A stretch of 54,013 nucleotides of DNA from Streptomyces sp. AW19M42 (GTDB lineage: Bacteria > Actinomycetota > Actinomycetes > Streptomycetales > Streptomycetaceae), in contig CBRG010000082.1 in NCBI GenBank assembly GCA_000470535.1, positions 1 through 54,013 on the forward strand, given 5' to 3'. The notes below the pieces were generated by a model. It made no database searches. It was not told where the DNA came from and saw nothing but the letters and a program-made list of their open reading frames with translations. Shown in pieces: positions 1 through 8,039 of the stretch. The translations under genes were made by a program, and so were the position numbers. Each line of letters starts with the position of its first letter. The stretch's first letter is position 1.

Positions 1-10
1 GGGCCACGCG

Positions 11-652
11 CTAGCGAAGCGCGTCCGCCACTTCTCGGGCCGCGTCCACGACCCGGGGTCCGACCCGTTCCGGGACCGCGTCCGCGAGCATCACCACACC
101 CACGCTGCCCTCGACCCCCGTCACCCCCATCAGCGCGGCCGCCGCACCGCTCGCCCCGGCTTCCAACTCGCCGTGGGTGAGGGTGAACGCGGTCTCGCCC
201 ACCGGCTTCTGCCGGGCCGCGAGGATCGCCCGGCCCGCGGCGCCCCGGTCGAGCGGGTGGCGGAAGCCGGCCCGGTACGCGACGTGGTAGTCCGTCCAGG
301 TCGGTTCGACGACCGCGACGGCCAGCGCGTCCGTGCCGTCGACGAGCGTGAGGTGGGCCGTGGCCCCTATGTCCTCCGCGAGCGAGCGCAGTGCGGGCAG
401 CGCGGCCTCCCGGACGAGCGGATGCACCTGTCGGCCCAGGCGCAGCACGCCCAGGCCGACTCTGGCTCTTCCGCCCAAGTCGCGCCGTATCAGAGTGTGT
501 TGCTCCAGGGTGGCGAGCAGACGGTAGACCACGGTGCGGTTGACGCCGAGTTTGTTCGACAACTCGGTGACCGTCAGTCCGTGGTCGGTGTCGGCAAGCA
601 GTTTGAGGACACGCAGTCCTCGGTCGAGCGTCTGCGAGGTCTCCGCGGTCAC
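11..652 (-). CDS. IclR-family transcriptional regulator
   Basis: Predicted 213-residue DNA-binding regulator. The N-terminal part (about residues 15-65) is a winged helix of IclR type, with the conserved run VNRTVVYRLLATLE. The rest matches the IclR effector-binding domain but is shorter than the usual family length of about 250, so the C-terminus is compact. I chose the GTG at 652 because AGGAGAGG lies about six bases upstream and the family similarity begins there. The open frame extends upstream to 973 but that part is arginine/proline-rich and looks non-coding. IclR proteins usually control a neighbouring catabolic operon, and the target probably lies outside the window. The ligand cannot be inferred. 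Confidence 0.85.
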   Translation of the reverse strand: MTAETSQTLDRGLRVLKLLADTDHGLTVTELSNKLGVNRTVVYRLLATLEQHTLIRRDLGGRARVGLGVLRLGRQVHPLVREAALPALRSLAEDIGATAHLTLVDGTDALAVAVVEPTWTDYHVAYRAGFRHPLDRGAAGRAILAARQKPVGETAFTLTHGELEAGASGAAAALMGVTGVEGSVGVVMLADAVPERVGPRVVDAAREVADALR

Positions 653-989
653 GACGCCCTCTCCTCTTTGGTGAGCGGCGGCGGCTGGTTCCCACGGGTT
701 GTGCGCCACCGGTCCCAGCGGCGACGCACGGAGAGGCCGCCGGCCTGGCCAAGGCACCGGCTGCGCTCCGCGGCGGCGTTGCCACGGGGCGTTCACATTT
801 TTGGGACAGTAGCGAGCCAGTCCGCTCAGCGGAAGACCTCGTCCAGAATCCGGGCGCCTGCGGAAAAGCGCTTGTGCCGCCCGAGCATAAGTGCCGGTCA
901 GCGGGGCGTCGGCCAGATGGCTCGGATCTACGCGCGTCCATGTCGGCCGACTCCCTCGCGACCCTCCGTACACCAGAGGTGAACCAGCG
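653..989. other. Intergenic region upstream of the IclR gene
   Basis: About 337 bases without a credible gene. The region must hold the promoter of the leftward IclR gene and the 3' end of the leftward secreted-protein gene. I saw no clear -35/-10 pair and no strong terminator hairpin. The upstream extension of the IclR frame into this stretch lacks family similarity. Confidence 0.5.
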
Positions 990-3008
990 TTAACTCACCG
1001 TGAACAATTGCTGGACGGTTTTACCGTTCACGAGCACTTCGCAGGCCCGGATCGACTTCGTCGCCGGGTCCCGGACGGTGAAGTTGAGGGCGAAGGTGCC
1101 GTCGAGTCCGATGATCCGGGTGACGTAGGAGTCGGAGGTCTGCTTCCCGTCCGCGGTGCGTCCGGTCACCGAGACCGTGGCGACGGGTGCGAAGCCGCGG
1201 CCGGTCACCTGGACCACCGTGCCGACCGGCCCTTCGGGCGGCGAGAGCGCGAAGGACGGCCCGGCCGGGACCGTGCCGTCCTGGACGGTGAAGGCGGCCG
1301 TCTCGGTGCGCGGGTTGACGAGGACCTCGCGGACCCGGATCGCGACGGTGTCGGCCGCCTTGACGGTGAACGTCTGCGAGAACGCCCCGTCGAGGCCGAC
1401 CACCTTCGTCCGCACCGGGTCGGAGGTCTGCGAGCCGTCCGCCCGCAGCCCGACGATCGACACGGTCGCCACCTTCGCGAAGCCCTGTCCCAGGACGGTG
1501 ACCGCGGTGCCCTTCGGGCCGGCCGCCGGGGTGAGGACGAGATACGTCGGTGAGACGGTCAGCTGGGTGAGGGCCTCAGAGCTGCCGGCGGTGACGCGGA
1601 GCGCGTACATGGCGCGCGGGGTGGAGCCGGCGACGGTGACCGTGCCGGTCAGGTTGCCGTCGGCGCTGATCCGGAGGGTGGAGCCGCTGATCCGGGCCGT
1701 GTCGCAGCCGGTGCCGTCGGCGGCGCACAGCGCGGCGGCCGGGGTGCCGCCGGACGGCCAGCCGTCGCCGGAGACGCCGATGGACCCGCCCGGTTTGACC
1801 TTGGCCGCGCCCGCCGAGAGCGTCGCGGTGGCCTCGGTCACGGTGAACGGCGTGGTGAGTACGGTCGCCGGGTCGTTGGCCTCGTCGACCTGGACCGAGG
1901 CGATCGCCGGGTCCGAGACGGTGAGGTCGACGCTGAACCTCCCGTCGGGGCCGCTCTTCACGTAGACGGCGGTGTCGTCGAGGGTCGCCCCGCTCGCGTC
2001 GAGGGCGACCGTGTTGATCCACCGGTCCTGGAAGTAGTTGCTCCCGGTGACGGTGATGACGCTGCCGACCGGCCCGCTGCTCCGGGACAGCGCGATCGCG
2101 CGGGGCCCGTCGGGTGCGAAGGCGCGGACGGTCAGGGGCGCGGGCGTCTCCTTCGTGCCGTCGCCGACCTTCACCAGGTACGAGCCGTCCGGTACGGCGC
2201 CCGCCTCCGCGAGCACGGCGTTGCCGGTCAGCTGCCCGGAGCCGTCGATCGCGAGGGTGGAGGCGGCGAACTTGGCGGGGTCGCAGCCGCCGCCGTCCGC
2301 CGCGCAGAGCGATGGTACGGGGGTGGCGGACGGTGTCCAGCGGCTGCCTGCCAGGGTGACCGCGGTGGACGGCCGCACCGGGGTGGTGGGGGCGATCAGT
2401 GTGGCCGGCTGTCCGGCACTGCCCTCCACGGTCACGGTGCCGATGGACCCGCCGCCCGCGGTCACGACGCACGGCGTCTCGTAGGTGCCGCCGAGCACCT
2501 TGGTGCGCGTGAGATTGCGCAGCGGGGTGAAGGAGACCGGTCCGCTCGCGTCGGCGGGGACGATGAAGTCCCCTTCGTAAGGCGGGATCTCGATCGGTTT
2601 CCCGGCCGGTACGTCGAGGGAGACCTGCGGGCCGGTGACCGTCACCGTGCCGGTGGCGCCGCCGGACATGGCGAGGTCGAGGCTCGGGGTGGTGGGCACG
2701 TCGCTGAGGCTGAGCCCGCTGGTGGCGGGGGACGGACCGAGCGTCACCTTCGCGTGGACCTTGCCGCCGGGGTCGACGACGTCGGGGGTGAGTTCGACGT
2801 TCATCTGCTGCGGCCCGGTCGCCTCGCCCTGGCCGGCCGGCAGGGTGCAGTGCACGGTCGGGGTGACCGTACCGGCGTGGGCGAGGGGTGCCAGGGCGGC
2901 GGATCCGCCGGTCCAGACGAGCAGGGTGGTGGCGCCGAGTGCGACGGCACGGCGTAATGCCGGGCCACCCGGTCTTCTCGTGCCGGCGGATCTGCGATGC
3001 GCGAACAT
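990..3008 (-). CDS. Secreted multi-domain beta-sandwich (IPT/TIG-like) protein
   Basis: A 672-residue exported protein of unknown function. It has a Sec-type signal peptide (residues 1 to about 45, RR-rich start, hydrophobic core, AHAG end). Next comes an N-terminal module (46-185) with cysteines at 54 and 180. Repeats follow: two modules with a CAADGxGCD motif (C235/C242 and C428/C435) and three IPT/TIG-like beta modules (about 300-391, 488-576, 583-672), each opening with a GPVGS/GPKGT/GPVGT turn. The CxxxGxxC modules faintly resemble the neocarzinostatin fold, which is inference only. ATG 3008 has GGAGGAG five bases upstream. It is a tandem paralogue of the next gene (3147-4796) and shares its first 390 or so residues. 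It has no sortase motif or membrane anchor, so it may be released or held by partners. Confidence 0.8.
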   Translation of the reverse strand: MFAHRRSAGTRRPGGPALRRAVALGATTLLVWTGGSAALAPLAHAGTVTPTVHCTLPAGQGEATGPQQMNVELTPDVVDPGGKVHAKVTLGPSPATSGLSLSDVPTTPSLDLAMSGGATGTVTVTGPQVSLDVPAGKPIEIPPYEGDFIVPADASGPVSFTPLRNLTRTKVLGGTYETPCVVTAGGGSIGTVTVEGSAGQPATLIAPTTPVRPSTAVTLAGSRWTPSATPVPSLCAADGGGCDPAKFAASTLAIDGSGQLTGNAVLAEAGAVPDGSYLVKVGDGTKETPAPLTVRAFAPDGPRAIALSRSSGPVGSVITVTGSNYFQDRWINTVALDASGATLDDTAVYVKSGPDGRFSVDLTVSDPAIASVQVDEANDPATVLTTPFTVTEATATLSAGAAKVKPGGSIGVSGDGWPSGGTPAAALCAADGTGCDTARISGSTLRISADGNLTGTVTVAGSTPRAMYALRVTAGSSEALTQLTVSPTYLVLTPAAGPKGTAVTVLGQGFAKVATVSIVGLRADGSQTSDPVRTKVVGLDGAFSQTFTVKAADTVAIRVREVLVNPRTETAAFTVQDGTVPAGPSFALSPPEGPVGTVVQVTGRGFAPVATVSVTGRTADGKQTSDSYVTRIIGLDGTFALNFTVRDPATKSIRACEVLVNGKTVQQLFTVS

Positions 3009-3080
3009 ACGGCTCCTCCAAAGGAAGCGGAATGCGAACGGTCCGAATGAGGGGAAGGATGAGAATGCGGAACGGGAAAC

Positions 3081-3116
3081 GCCCGTCCGCTCCATTGCCG
3101 TAGGGAGCGGACGGGC
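3081..3116 (-). terminator. Hairpin between the two tandem secreted-protein genes
   Basis: A perfect 13-bp inverted repeat (3081-3093 with 3104-3116) around a 10-base loop, followed on the minus strand by a short T-containing stretch. It lies 31 bases past the stop of the upstream paralogue and about 70 bases before the start of the next, so it is a terminator or attenuator setting their relative levels. Confidence 0.7.
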
Positions 3117-3146
3117 ATCCGGAAGGACTTTCCCCGGTGACCCCTG

Positions 3147-4796
3147 TTACAGCAGGGTCAGGGTCAGGGTGGCGCTGTAATCTCCGGGCCGGGTGAATTC
3201 GGGAACGGTGAGGGAGAGATCCGCATCGGCGTCGAACTTCCCGCCGGTGAACGGACGTGATCCGTCCGGATCCACCCGGCAGAGGCTCGCCGCCTCGCTC
3301 CCGAGCGCCGTGTGCGCTCCGGCCACCGGTGTCCCCACGCTCCCGTCCTGTGCCGAGCAGGCCGGGGTCCACCGCACGGCATAGGCCGGGATGATGTTCC
3401 CGTCGGCGCTCGTGAAGCGGGTCAGGGTGGCGGTCAGCGACCATCCGCTGTTGACGCCTCTGGCGTCCTCCACCTCGACCCGGTTGAGCCGGGCCCGCTG
3501 CGCGCCGGTGTCCGTGCCCAGGACCGTGGTGCCGAAGTCGACGGTGTCACCGGCCTGGGTCATGGACAGCGTCCCGGCCCTGACCTCGGTGGTCAGCCGC
3601 TGTTCCGCCGTGCCGCCGTCGTCCCCGCCGCCCCCCTCCGTGGTGACGGTGAACGGCGCCGTGCGGACGGTCGCCGGGTCGTTTCCCTCGTCGGCCTGGA
3701 CGGCGACGACGGCGTCGGAGATGACGGTGAACTCGACGGCGAAGGTGCCGTCCGGACCGCTCTTGACGTAGACCGCGCTGTCGTCGAGGCCGGTGCCCGC
3801 CGCGTCGAGGCCGATGATGTTGATCCAGCGGTCCGGGTTGTAGTTCCGGCCGCTGACGGTGACCACGCTGCCGACCGGCCCGCTGTCCGCGGACAGCGAG
3901 ATCTCCCGGTCGCCGGCCGCGACGGCCCTGACGGTGAGGGGGGCGGTGGCCTCCTTCGTGCCGTCGTTGACCTTCACCTCGTACCCGCCGTCGGGCACCG
4001 CCCCGGCCTCGCCGAGGGTCGCGGTGCCGGTGAGCGTGCCGTAGGAGTCGATCCGCAGGGTGTTCGAGGTGAACTTCAAGGGATCGCAGCCGCCACCGCC
4101 CGCCGCGCAGAGCGACGGCACGGGGGTGCTGTCCGGCGTCCACCGCGAACCACGCAGCTTGACCGCGGTGTTGGGGCGAACCGGGTCGGCCGGGGCGGTC
4201 AGGGTGGCGGGCTCGGAGGTGGAGCCCTCCGCGGTGACGGTGCCGACGCTGTCCACGTCACCGACGACGTCGCACGGCGTCTCGAAGACCGATCCGAGGA
4301 CCTTGGTCTGGGTGAGGGTGCGGACCGGGGCGAGCGAGATCTCACCGGAGGCGTTCACCGGGACCAGGAAGTCGCCTTCGTACGCGGGAATCTCAATGGG
4401 TTCCCCGGCCGGCACGTCCATGGTGAACTCGGCGCCCCGCACGGTGACGGTGCCGGTGGCCCCGCCGGACATCGCGAGGTCGAGGCTCGGGATGGTCGGC
4501 ACGTCGTCCAGGGCGATGGCGCTGGTGGCGGGGGACGCCCCGAGCGTCACCTTGGCGTGCACCTTGCCCCCCGGGGCGACGACCGCGGGCGACAGTTCGA
4601 CGTTCATCTCCTGCGGCCCGGTCGCCTCGCCCTGGCCCGCGGGCAGGGTGCAGTGGACGGTCGGGGCCACCGTGCCGGCCGCGGCCGCCGTCGCGTGGTA
4701 CGGCGGAAGCGGCGCGGCGGCCCCGACACAGCCCAGCGACAGTACGAAGCAGGCTGCGAGCAGACCGGTCACCCCGGGTCTTCGTCGTCGGATCAC
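3147..4796 (-). CDS. Secreted beta-sandwich protein with WxL-like C-terminal domain
   Basis: About 549 residues. A signal peptide (arginine-rich start, hydrophobic 10-28) precedes the same N-terminal two-cysteine module as its neighbour (C49 and C175), one CAAGGGGCD module and one IPT/TIG-like module (about 295-388). After a Gly/Asp linker, the last 145 residues differ from the paralogue. They contain the pattern SGWSLTATLT, then GDYSATLTLTLL at the very end, which is how WxL-type domains finish; in Firmicutes such domains bind cell wall non-covalently. GTG 4796 is preferred because AAAGGG sits six bases upstream. ATG 4811 is an alternative without a good ribosome site. Cell-wall association is inferred from the C-terminal domain. 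Confidence 0.75.
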   Translation of the reverse strand: MIRRRRPGVTGLLAACFVLSLGCVGAAAPLPPYHATAAAAGTVAPTVHCTLPAGQGEATGPQEMNVELSPAVVAPGGKVHAKVTLGASPATSAIALDDVPTIPSLDLAMSGGATGTVTVRGAEFTMDVPAGEPIEIPAYEGDFLVPVNASGEISLAPVRTLTQTKVLGSVFETPCDVVGDVDSVGTVTAEGSTSEPATLTAPADPVRPNTAVKLRGSRWTPDSTPVPSLCAAGGGGCDPLKFTSNTLRIDSYGTLTGTATLGEAGAVPDGGYEVKVNDGTKEATAPLTVRAVAAGDREISLSADSGPVGSVVTVSGRNYNPDRWINIIGLDAAGTGLDDSAVYVKSGPDGTFAVEFTVISDAVVAVQADEGNDPATVRTAPFTVTTEGGGGDDGGTAEQRLTTEVRAGTLSMTQAGDTVDFGTTVLGTDTGAQRARLNRVEVEDARGVNSGWSLTATLTRFTSADGNIIPAYAVRWTPACSAQDGSVGTPVAGAHTALGSEAASLCRVDPDGSRPFTGGKFDADADLSLTVPEFTRPGDYSATLTLTLL

Positions 4797-4881
4797 CTGA
4801 CACCCTTTCATCGCCCATTGATTGCGCACATTGACGAGCTCTGGCGCAGAGAAGTCAAGAGAGACCGAATTGATCCTTTCG

Positions 4882-4917
4882 GAAATGCCCGAAAAGCATT
4901 TCAGCACGCTTTTTCGG
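4882..4917. promoter_or_regulatory. Nested inverted repeats in the divergent intergenic region
   Basis: GAAATGC (4882-4888) pairs with GCATTTC (4896-4902). The spacer CCGAAAA (4889-4895) in turn pairs with TTTTCGG (4911-4917), so two mutually exclusive stems can form. They lie upstream of the leftward secreted-protein gene. They could be a 5' UTR structure switch or protein-binding repeats; the role is unknown. Confidence 0.4.
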
Positions 4918-4930
4918 CGCATCCGTTGAC

Positions 4931-4942
4931 ATCTTCGAAGAT
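4931..4942. promoter_or_regulatory. 12-bp perfect palindrome between divergent secreted-protein genes
   Basis: ATCTTCGAAGAT is a perfect palindrome directly after a TTGAC (4926-4930), in the 250-bp gap between the divergent genes starting at 4796 and 5047. It is placed to act as an operator shared by both directions. No regulator is encoded nearby except the IclR protein further left. Confidence 0.4.
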
Positions 4943-5046
4943 CACCGTTTCACTGCACCCGACATGCCGGGCCCGGCACGCAGATCCGCAGGCTGGTACC
5001 GCTCCAGCGAATCTGCGGAATTCAACCGGAAGGAGTTCCACCCGTC

Positions 5047-5598
5047 ATGTCGATCTCCTCACGTCACGTCCCGAGCCGAAGACGCCTGCCGCTGGTGGCG
5101 GGCGCCGCGTGTGCCGTCGGCGCGATGCTCGCGCTGTCGTCCCCGACGGCCTCTGCCGTGGTCCCGCTCACCGCGACGGCGAGCTACGACTGCGGCTCCT
5201 GGGGCAGCGGCGTCGCCACCCTGACCGCCGCCGACTCGGGCACGAACAAGACCATCAAGATCACCTCCACGGCGATCACCATGCCGGCCGGCACGAGTGC
5301 CGACCCGAACAGCATCACGACGACGCTCAAGCTCACCAAGACCTCGGGCGGCGTCACCAGCCAGGTCCAGTTCTCCGCGAAGACCAACCCCGGCCTGAGC
5401 GGCGGCAACCCGATCACCCTCGGCCCGCTGAAGCTCACCTCCGGCACGCTCGCGGCCGGGGGCAGCACCAACTCCACGGTGCTGCCCGCTCCCCCGAGCA
5501 CCACCAACTGGTCGCTGCAGATCGCGGCCTCGTCCCCGACGTCGGCCACCGTGCCGTGCGTGGCGACGACCACCCAGTCCGCACCGTTCGTCTGGTAG
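5047..5598 (+). CDS. Small secreted protein with shared two-cysteine module
   Basis: A 183-residue exported protein with a signal peptide ending near ASA (residue 37). The mature part is Thr/Ser-rich and beta-rich, with one cysteine at 49 and another in a PCVAT motif at 171. The spacing of 122 and the flanking VPC[VA]T pattern match the N-terminal module of the two neighbouring large secreted proteins (spacing 126, PCVVT). It therefore looks like a free-standing copy of that module. GGAAGGAG lies upstream of ATG 5047. It is transcribed divergently from its relatives. The function is unknown; a structural or surface-coat role is inference. Confidence 0.75.
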   Translation: MSISSRHVPSRRRLPLVAGAACAVGAMLALSSPTASAVVPLTATASYDCGSWGSGVATLTAADSGTNKTIKITSTAITMPAGTSADPNSITTTLKLTKTSGGVTSQVQFSAKTNPGLSGGNPITLGPLKLTSGTLAAGGSTNSTVLPAPPSTTNWSLQIAASSPTSATVPCVATTTQSAPFVW

Positions 5599-5716
5599 CG
5601 GCGGCCCACTCATGACGCCGGCCTCGGCCCCATGACGCCGGCCCGCCCATGACACCGGCCCGGGGCGAGGACGGCTGTCCTGTGCCCCGGGCCGGTGCCC
5701 ATGTGTTCCGGTGGGC

Positions 5717-7498
5717 TCACGTCATGCGGGTGGCCCACTCCTGGACCTTCTTGATCCGCTGCTCGATCTGCCCGGCCGTGGCCTCCGCGCTCGGCGGCCC
5801 GCCGCACACCCGGCGCAGCTCGGTGTGGATGACACCGTGCGGTTTGCCGCTCTGGTGCGTGTAGGCCGACACCATCGTGTTCAGCTGCTTGCGCAGCCCG
5901 AGCAACTGCTTGTGCGTGACCACCGGCCGGTCACCGGCCGGCTTCTCCAGCAGATCCGCCTCGGAGGCCGGCTTCTGGCGGCTGTGTGCGATCTGCCGGC
6001 TCTGCCGCTTCTGGAGCAGCAGTTGCACCTGGTCGGGCTCCAGCAGCCCTGGGATTCCGAGGTAGTCCTGCTCCTCCTCGCTGCCCGGGTGCGCCTGCAT
6101 GCCGAACTCGGCACCGTCGTACAGCACCCGGTCGAAGACCGCGTCGGACTCCAGCGCCTCGAAGGGCAGCTGCTCCTCGGTCTCCTCGTCCTCCAGCTTC
6201 TCGGCGTCGGCGAGGAGCTTGTCCTCCTCCGCGAACGGGTTCTCCTCGTCGCTGCCCTTCTTGGGCTTGTCGAGGACGTGGTCCCGTTCGACCTCCATCT
6301 CGTTGGCGAAGTCGAGCAGCATCGGGATCGTCGGCACGAAGACCGAGGCGGTCTCGCCGCGCCTGCGGGAGCGCACGAAGCGGCCGACCGCCTGGGCGAA
6401 GAAGAGCGGCGTCGAGATGGTGGTGGCGTACACGCCGACCGCGAGGCGCGGCACGTCGACGCCCTCGGACACCATCCGGACGGCGACCATCCAGCGCGAA
6501 CCGTCCTCGGTGAACTTGTCGATCCGCTTGGACGCGGCCTTCTCGTCGGACAGGACGACGGTGGCCTTCTCGCCGGTCACCTTCTTGAGGATCTTGGCGT
6601 ACTCGCGGGCGGACTCCTGGTCGGTCGCGATGACCAGGCCGCCCGCGTCCGGAATGCCCTTGCGGACCTCGGTCAGCCGCTTGTCGGCGGCGCTGAGCAC
6701 GTTGGGGATCCAGTCACCGGTGGGCGACAGCGCGGTGCGCCAGGCCTGCCCGATGGCGTCCTTGGTCATCGGCTCACCGAGCCGGGCTGCGATCTCGTCA
6801 CCGGCCTTGGTGCGCCAGCGCATGTTGCCGCTGTAACTGAGGAAGATCACCGGGCGGACCACGCCGTCGGCCAGCGCGTTGCCGTAGCCGTAGGTGTAGT
6901 CGGCGGAGGACCGCCGGATGCCGTCGTTCCCCTCCTCGTACACGACGAAGGGGATCGGGTTGGTGTCGGAGCGGAACGGCGTACCGGTGAGCGAGAGCCG
7001 GCGGGTCGCCGGGTCGAACGCCTCCTGGCACGCCTCGCCCCAGGACTTCGAGTCACCGGCGTGGTGGATCTCGTCGAGGATCACCAGGGTCTTGCGCTGC
7101 TCGCACCGGTTGCGGTGCAGCATCGGGCGGACCCCGACACCCGCGTATGTGACGGCGACCCCGTGGTACTCCTTGCTCACGGGGCCCGCGCTGTAGTCGG
7201 GGTCGAGCTTGATCCCTATCCGGGCGGCGGCCTCCGCCCACTGCTTCTTGAGGTGCTCGGTCGGTGCCACGACGGTGACCTGCTGCACGACGTGGTGGTG
7301 CAGCAGCCATGACGCGAGGGTCAGCGCGAAGGTGGTCTTACCGGCGCCGGGGGTCGCGACGGCGAGGAAATCGCGCGGCTGCTCCTGGATGTACCTCTCC
7401 ATGGCGCCCTGCTGCCAGGCTCGCAGCTTCCCGGCCGTACCCCAGGGGGCGCGACCGGGAAAGGCGGGTGAGAGGTGGTGGGAGGCGGTAGTAGTCAC
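5717..7498 (-). CDS. DEAD/DEAH-type SF2 helicase
   Basis: A 593-residue nucleic-acid helicase. Walker A TPGAGKT lies at about residues 49-55, motif II DEIH at about 142-145, SLTGTPFRSD is motif III, and QAVGRFVRSRR is motif VI. A long acidic insert (EEDKLLADAEKLEDEE) follows the helicase core, and the C-terminal third has no recognisable domain. The overall layout resembles a helicase conserved in Streptomyces and related actinomycetes whose substrate is unknown. I chose the GTG at 7498 because family members as I recall them start (M/V)TTTASHHLSP; GGAG sits only three bases upstream. An earlier GTG at 7543 has no ribosome site. Restriction-like or repair roles are possible, but no nuclease domain is visible. 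Confidence 0.85.
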   Translation of the reverse strand: MTTTASHHLSPAFPGRAPWGTAGKLRAWQQGAMERYIQEQPRDFLAVATPGAGKTTFALTLASWLLHHHVVQQVTVVAPTEHLKKQWAEAAARIGIKLDPDYSAGPVSKEYHGVAVTYAGVGVRPMLHRNRCEQRKTLVILDEIHHAGDSKSWGEACQEAFDPATRRLSLTGTPFRSDTNPIPFVVYEEGNDGIRRSSADYTYGYGNALADGVVRPVIFLSYSGNMRWRTKAGDEIAARLGEPMTKDAIGQAWRTALSPTGDWIPNVLSAADKRLTEVRKGIPDAGGLVIATDQESAREYAKILKKVTGEKATVVLSDEKAASKRIDKFTEDGSRWMVAVRMVSEGVDVPRLAVGVYATTISTPLFFAQAVGRFVRSRRRGETASVFVPTIPMLLDFANEMEVERDHVLDKPKKGSDEENPFAEEDKLLADAEKLEDEETEEQLPFEALESDAVFDRVLYDGAEFGMQAHPGSEEEQDYLGIPGLLEPDQVQLLLQKRQSRQIAHSRQKPASEADLLEKPAGDRPVVTHKQLLGLRKQLNTMVSAYTHQSGKPHGVIHTELRRVCGGPPSAEATAGQIEQRIKKVQEWATRMT

Positions 7499-7649
7499 GG
7501 TCTCCGGTTCGGGTCTCTCGGGTACGTGGGGTGCTGTCCGCACGGGCCGGGACGGGCGCGCACGCGATACGACAACCGGGCCACCCTACCGGGGGGCGGG
7601 GTGCGATCCGCCCTGGACGCCGCCACCCGGAGGCGAATTGCGACGGCTC

Positions 7650-8039
7650 TCACACGTGACCGGTGACCAGGTCGCGCAGCCCCTGGGAGATGACCTTCAC
7701 CTCGTCCATTTCGCCTGTGGCGACCGCGATGACCAGGCGTTCCGCCGCATCAATACCGGGGCGGAGATCGACGCCGTTCATCGTTGAGGAAGCCCTGCAC
7801 GACAGCCAGGCGGTGCGCTTGTTCCCGTCGAAGAGCGGACGGTTGGTCGCCGGGGACTGGAGCAGTGCGGCCGCCTTGTCCACGACGTCCGGATACGCCT
7901 CCTCACCGAACATGGCCGCGGACGGCCGGTGGGCAGCCGATTCGAGGAGTCCGGCGTCGCGGACCATGATCTGCATATCGGGGCAGGCGTGCTCGGCGAT
8001 GACGGGAATGCCTTCGCAGGACAGGTAGATACAGCTCAC
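7650..8039 (-). CDS. Doc/Fic-family toxin with substituted active-site histidine
   Basis: About 129 residues, the size of death-on-curing (Doc) toxins, which phosphorylate EF-Tu. The family core is present as NRPLFDGNKRTAW. The canonical HxFx[D/A]GNK has His and Phe where this protein has Arg and Leu. The N-terminal IYLSCEGIPVIAE and VRDAGLLESA patterns also fit Doc relatives. GTG 8039 has GGAG eight bases upstream and overlaps the preceding small ORF by GTGA, indicating translational coupling. After TAW the residues SCRASSTMNG fit poorly, whereas the +2 frame there reads VVQGFLN, close to the expected FLxxNG. A compensated pair of frameshifts or local decay is possible. The toxin may be weakened or inactive. 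Confidence 0.7.
   Translation of the reverse strand: MSCIYLSCEGIPVIAEHACPDMQIMVRDAGLLESAAHRPSAAMFGEEAYPDVVDKAAALLQSPATNRPLFDGNKRTAWLSCRASSTMNGVDLRPGIDAAERLVIAVATGEMDEVKVISQGLRDLVTGHV

Noticed and set aside
1576..3444. Long minus-strand open frame rich in Arg, Pro and Gly across the secreted-protein genes
   Set aside because: It is the shadow frame of two well-supported genes with signal peptides and repeats; its composition is the usual high-GC artefact.
3312..5615. 767-codon plus-strand open frame opposite the secreted-protein genes
   Set aside because: Antisense shadow without recognisable domains; it spans the divergent promoter gap and two real genes.
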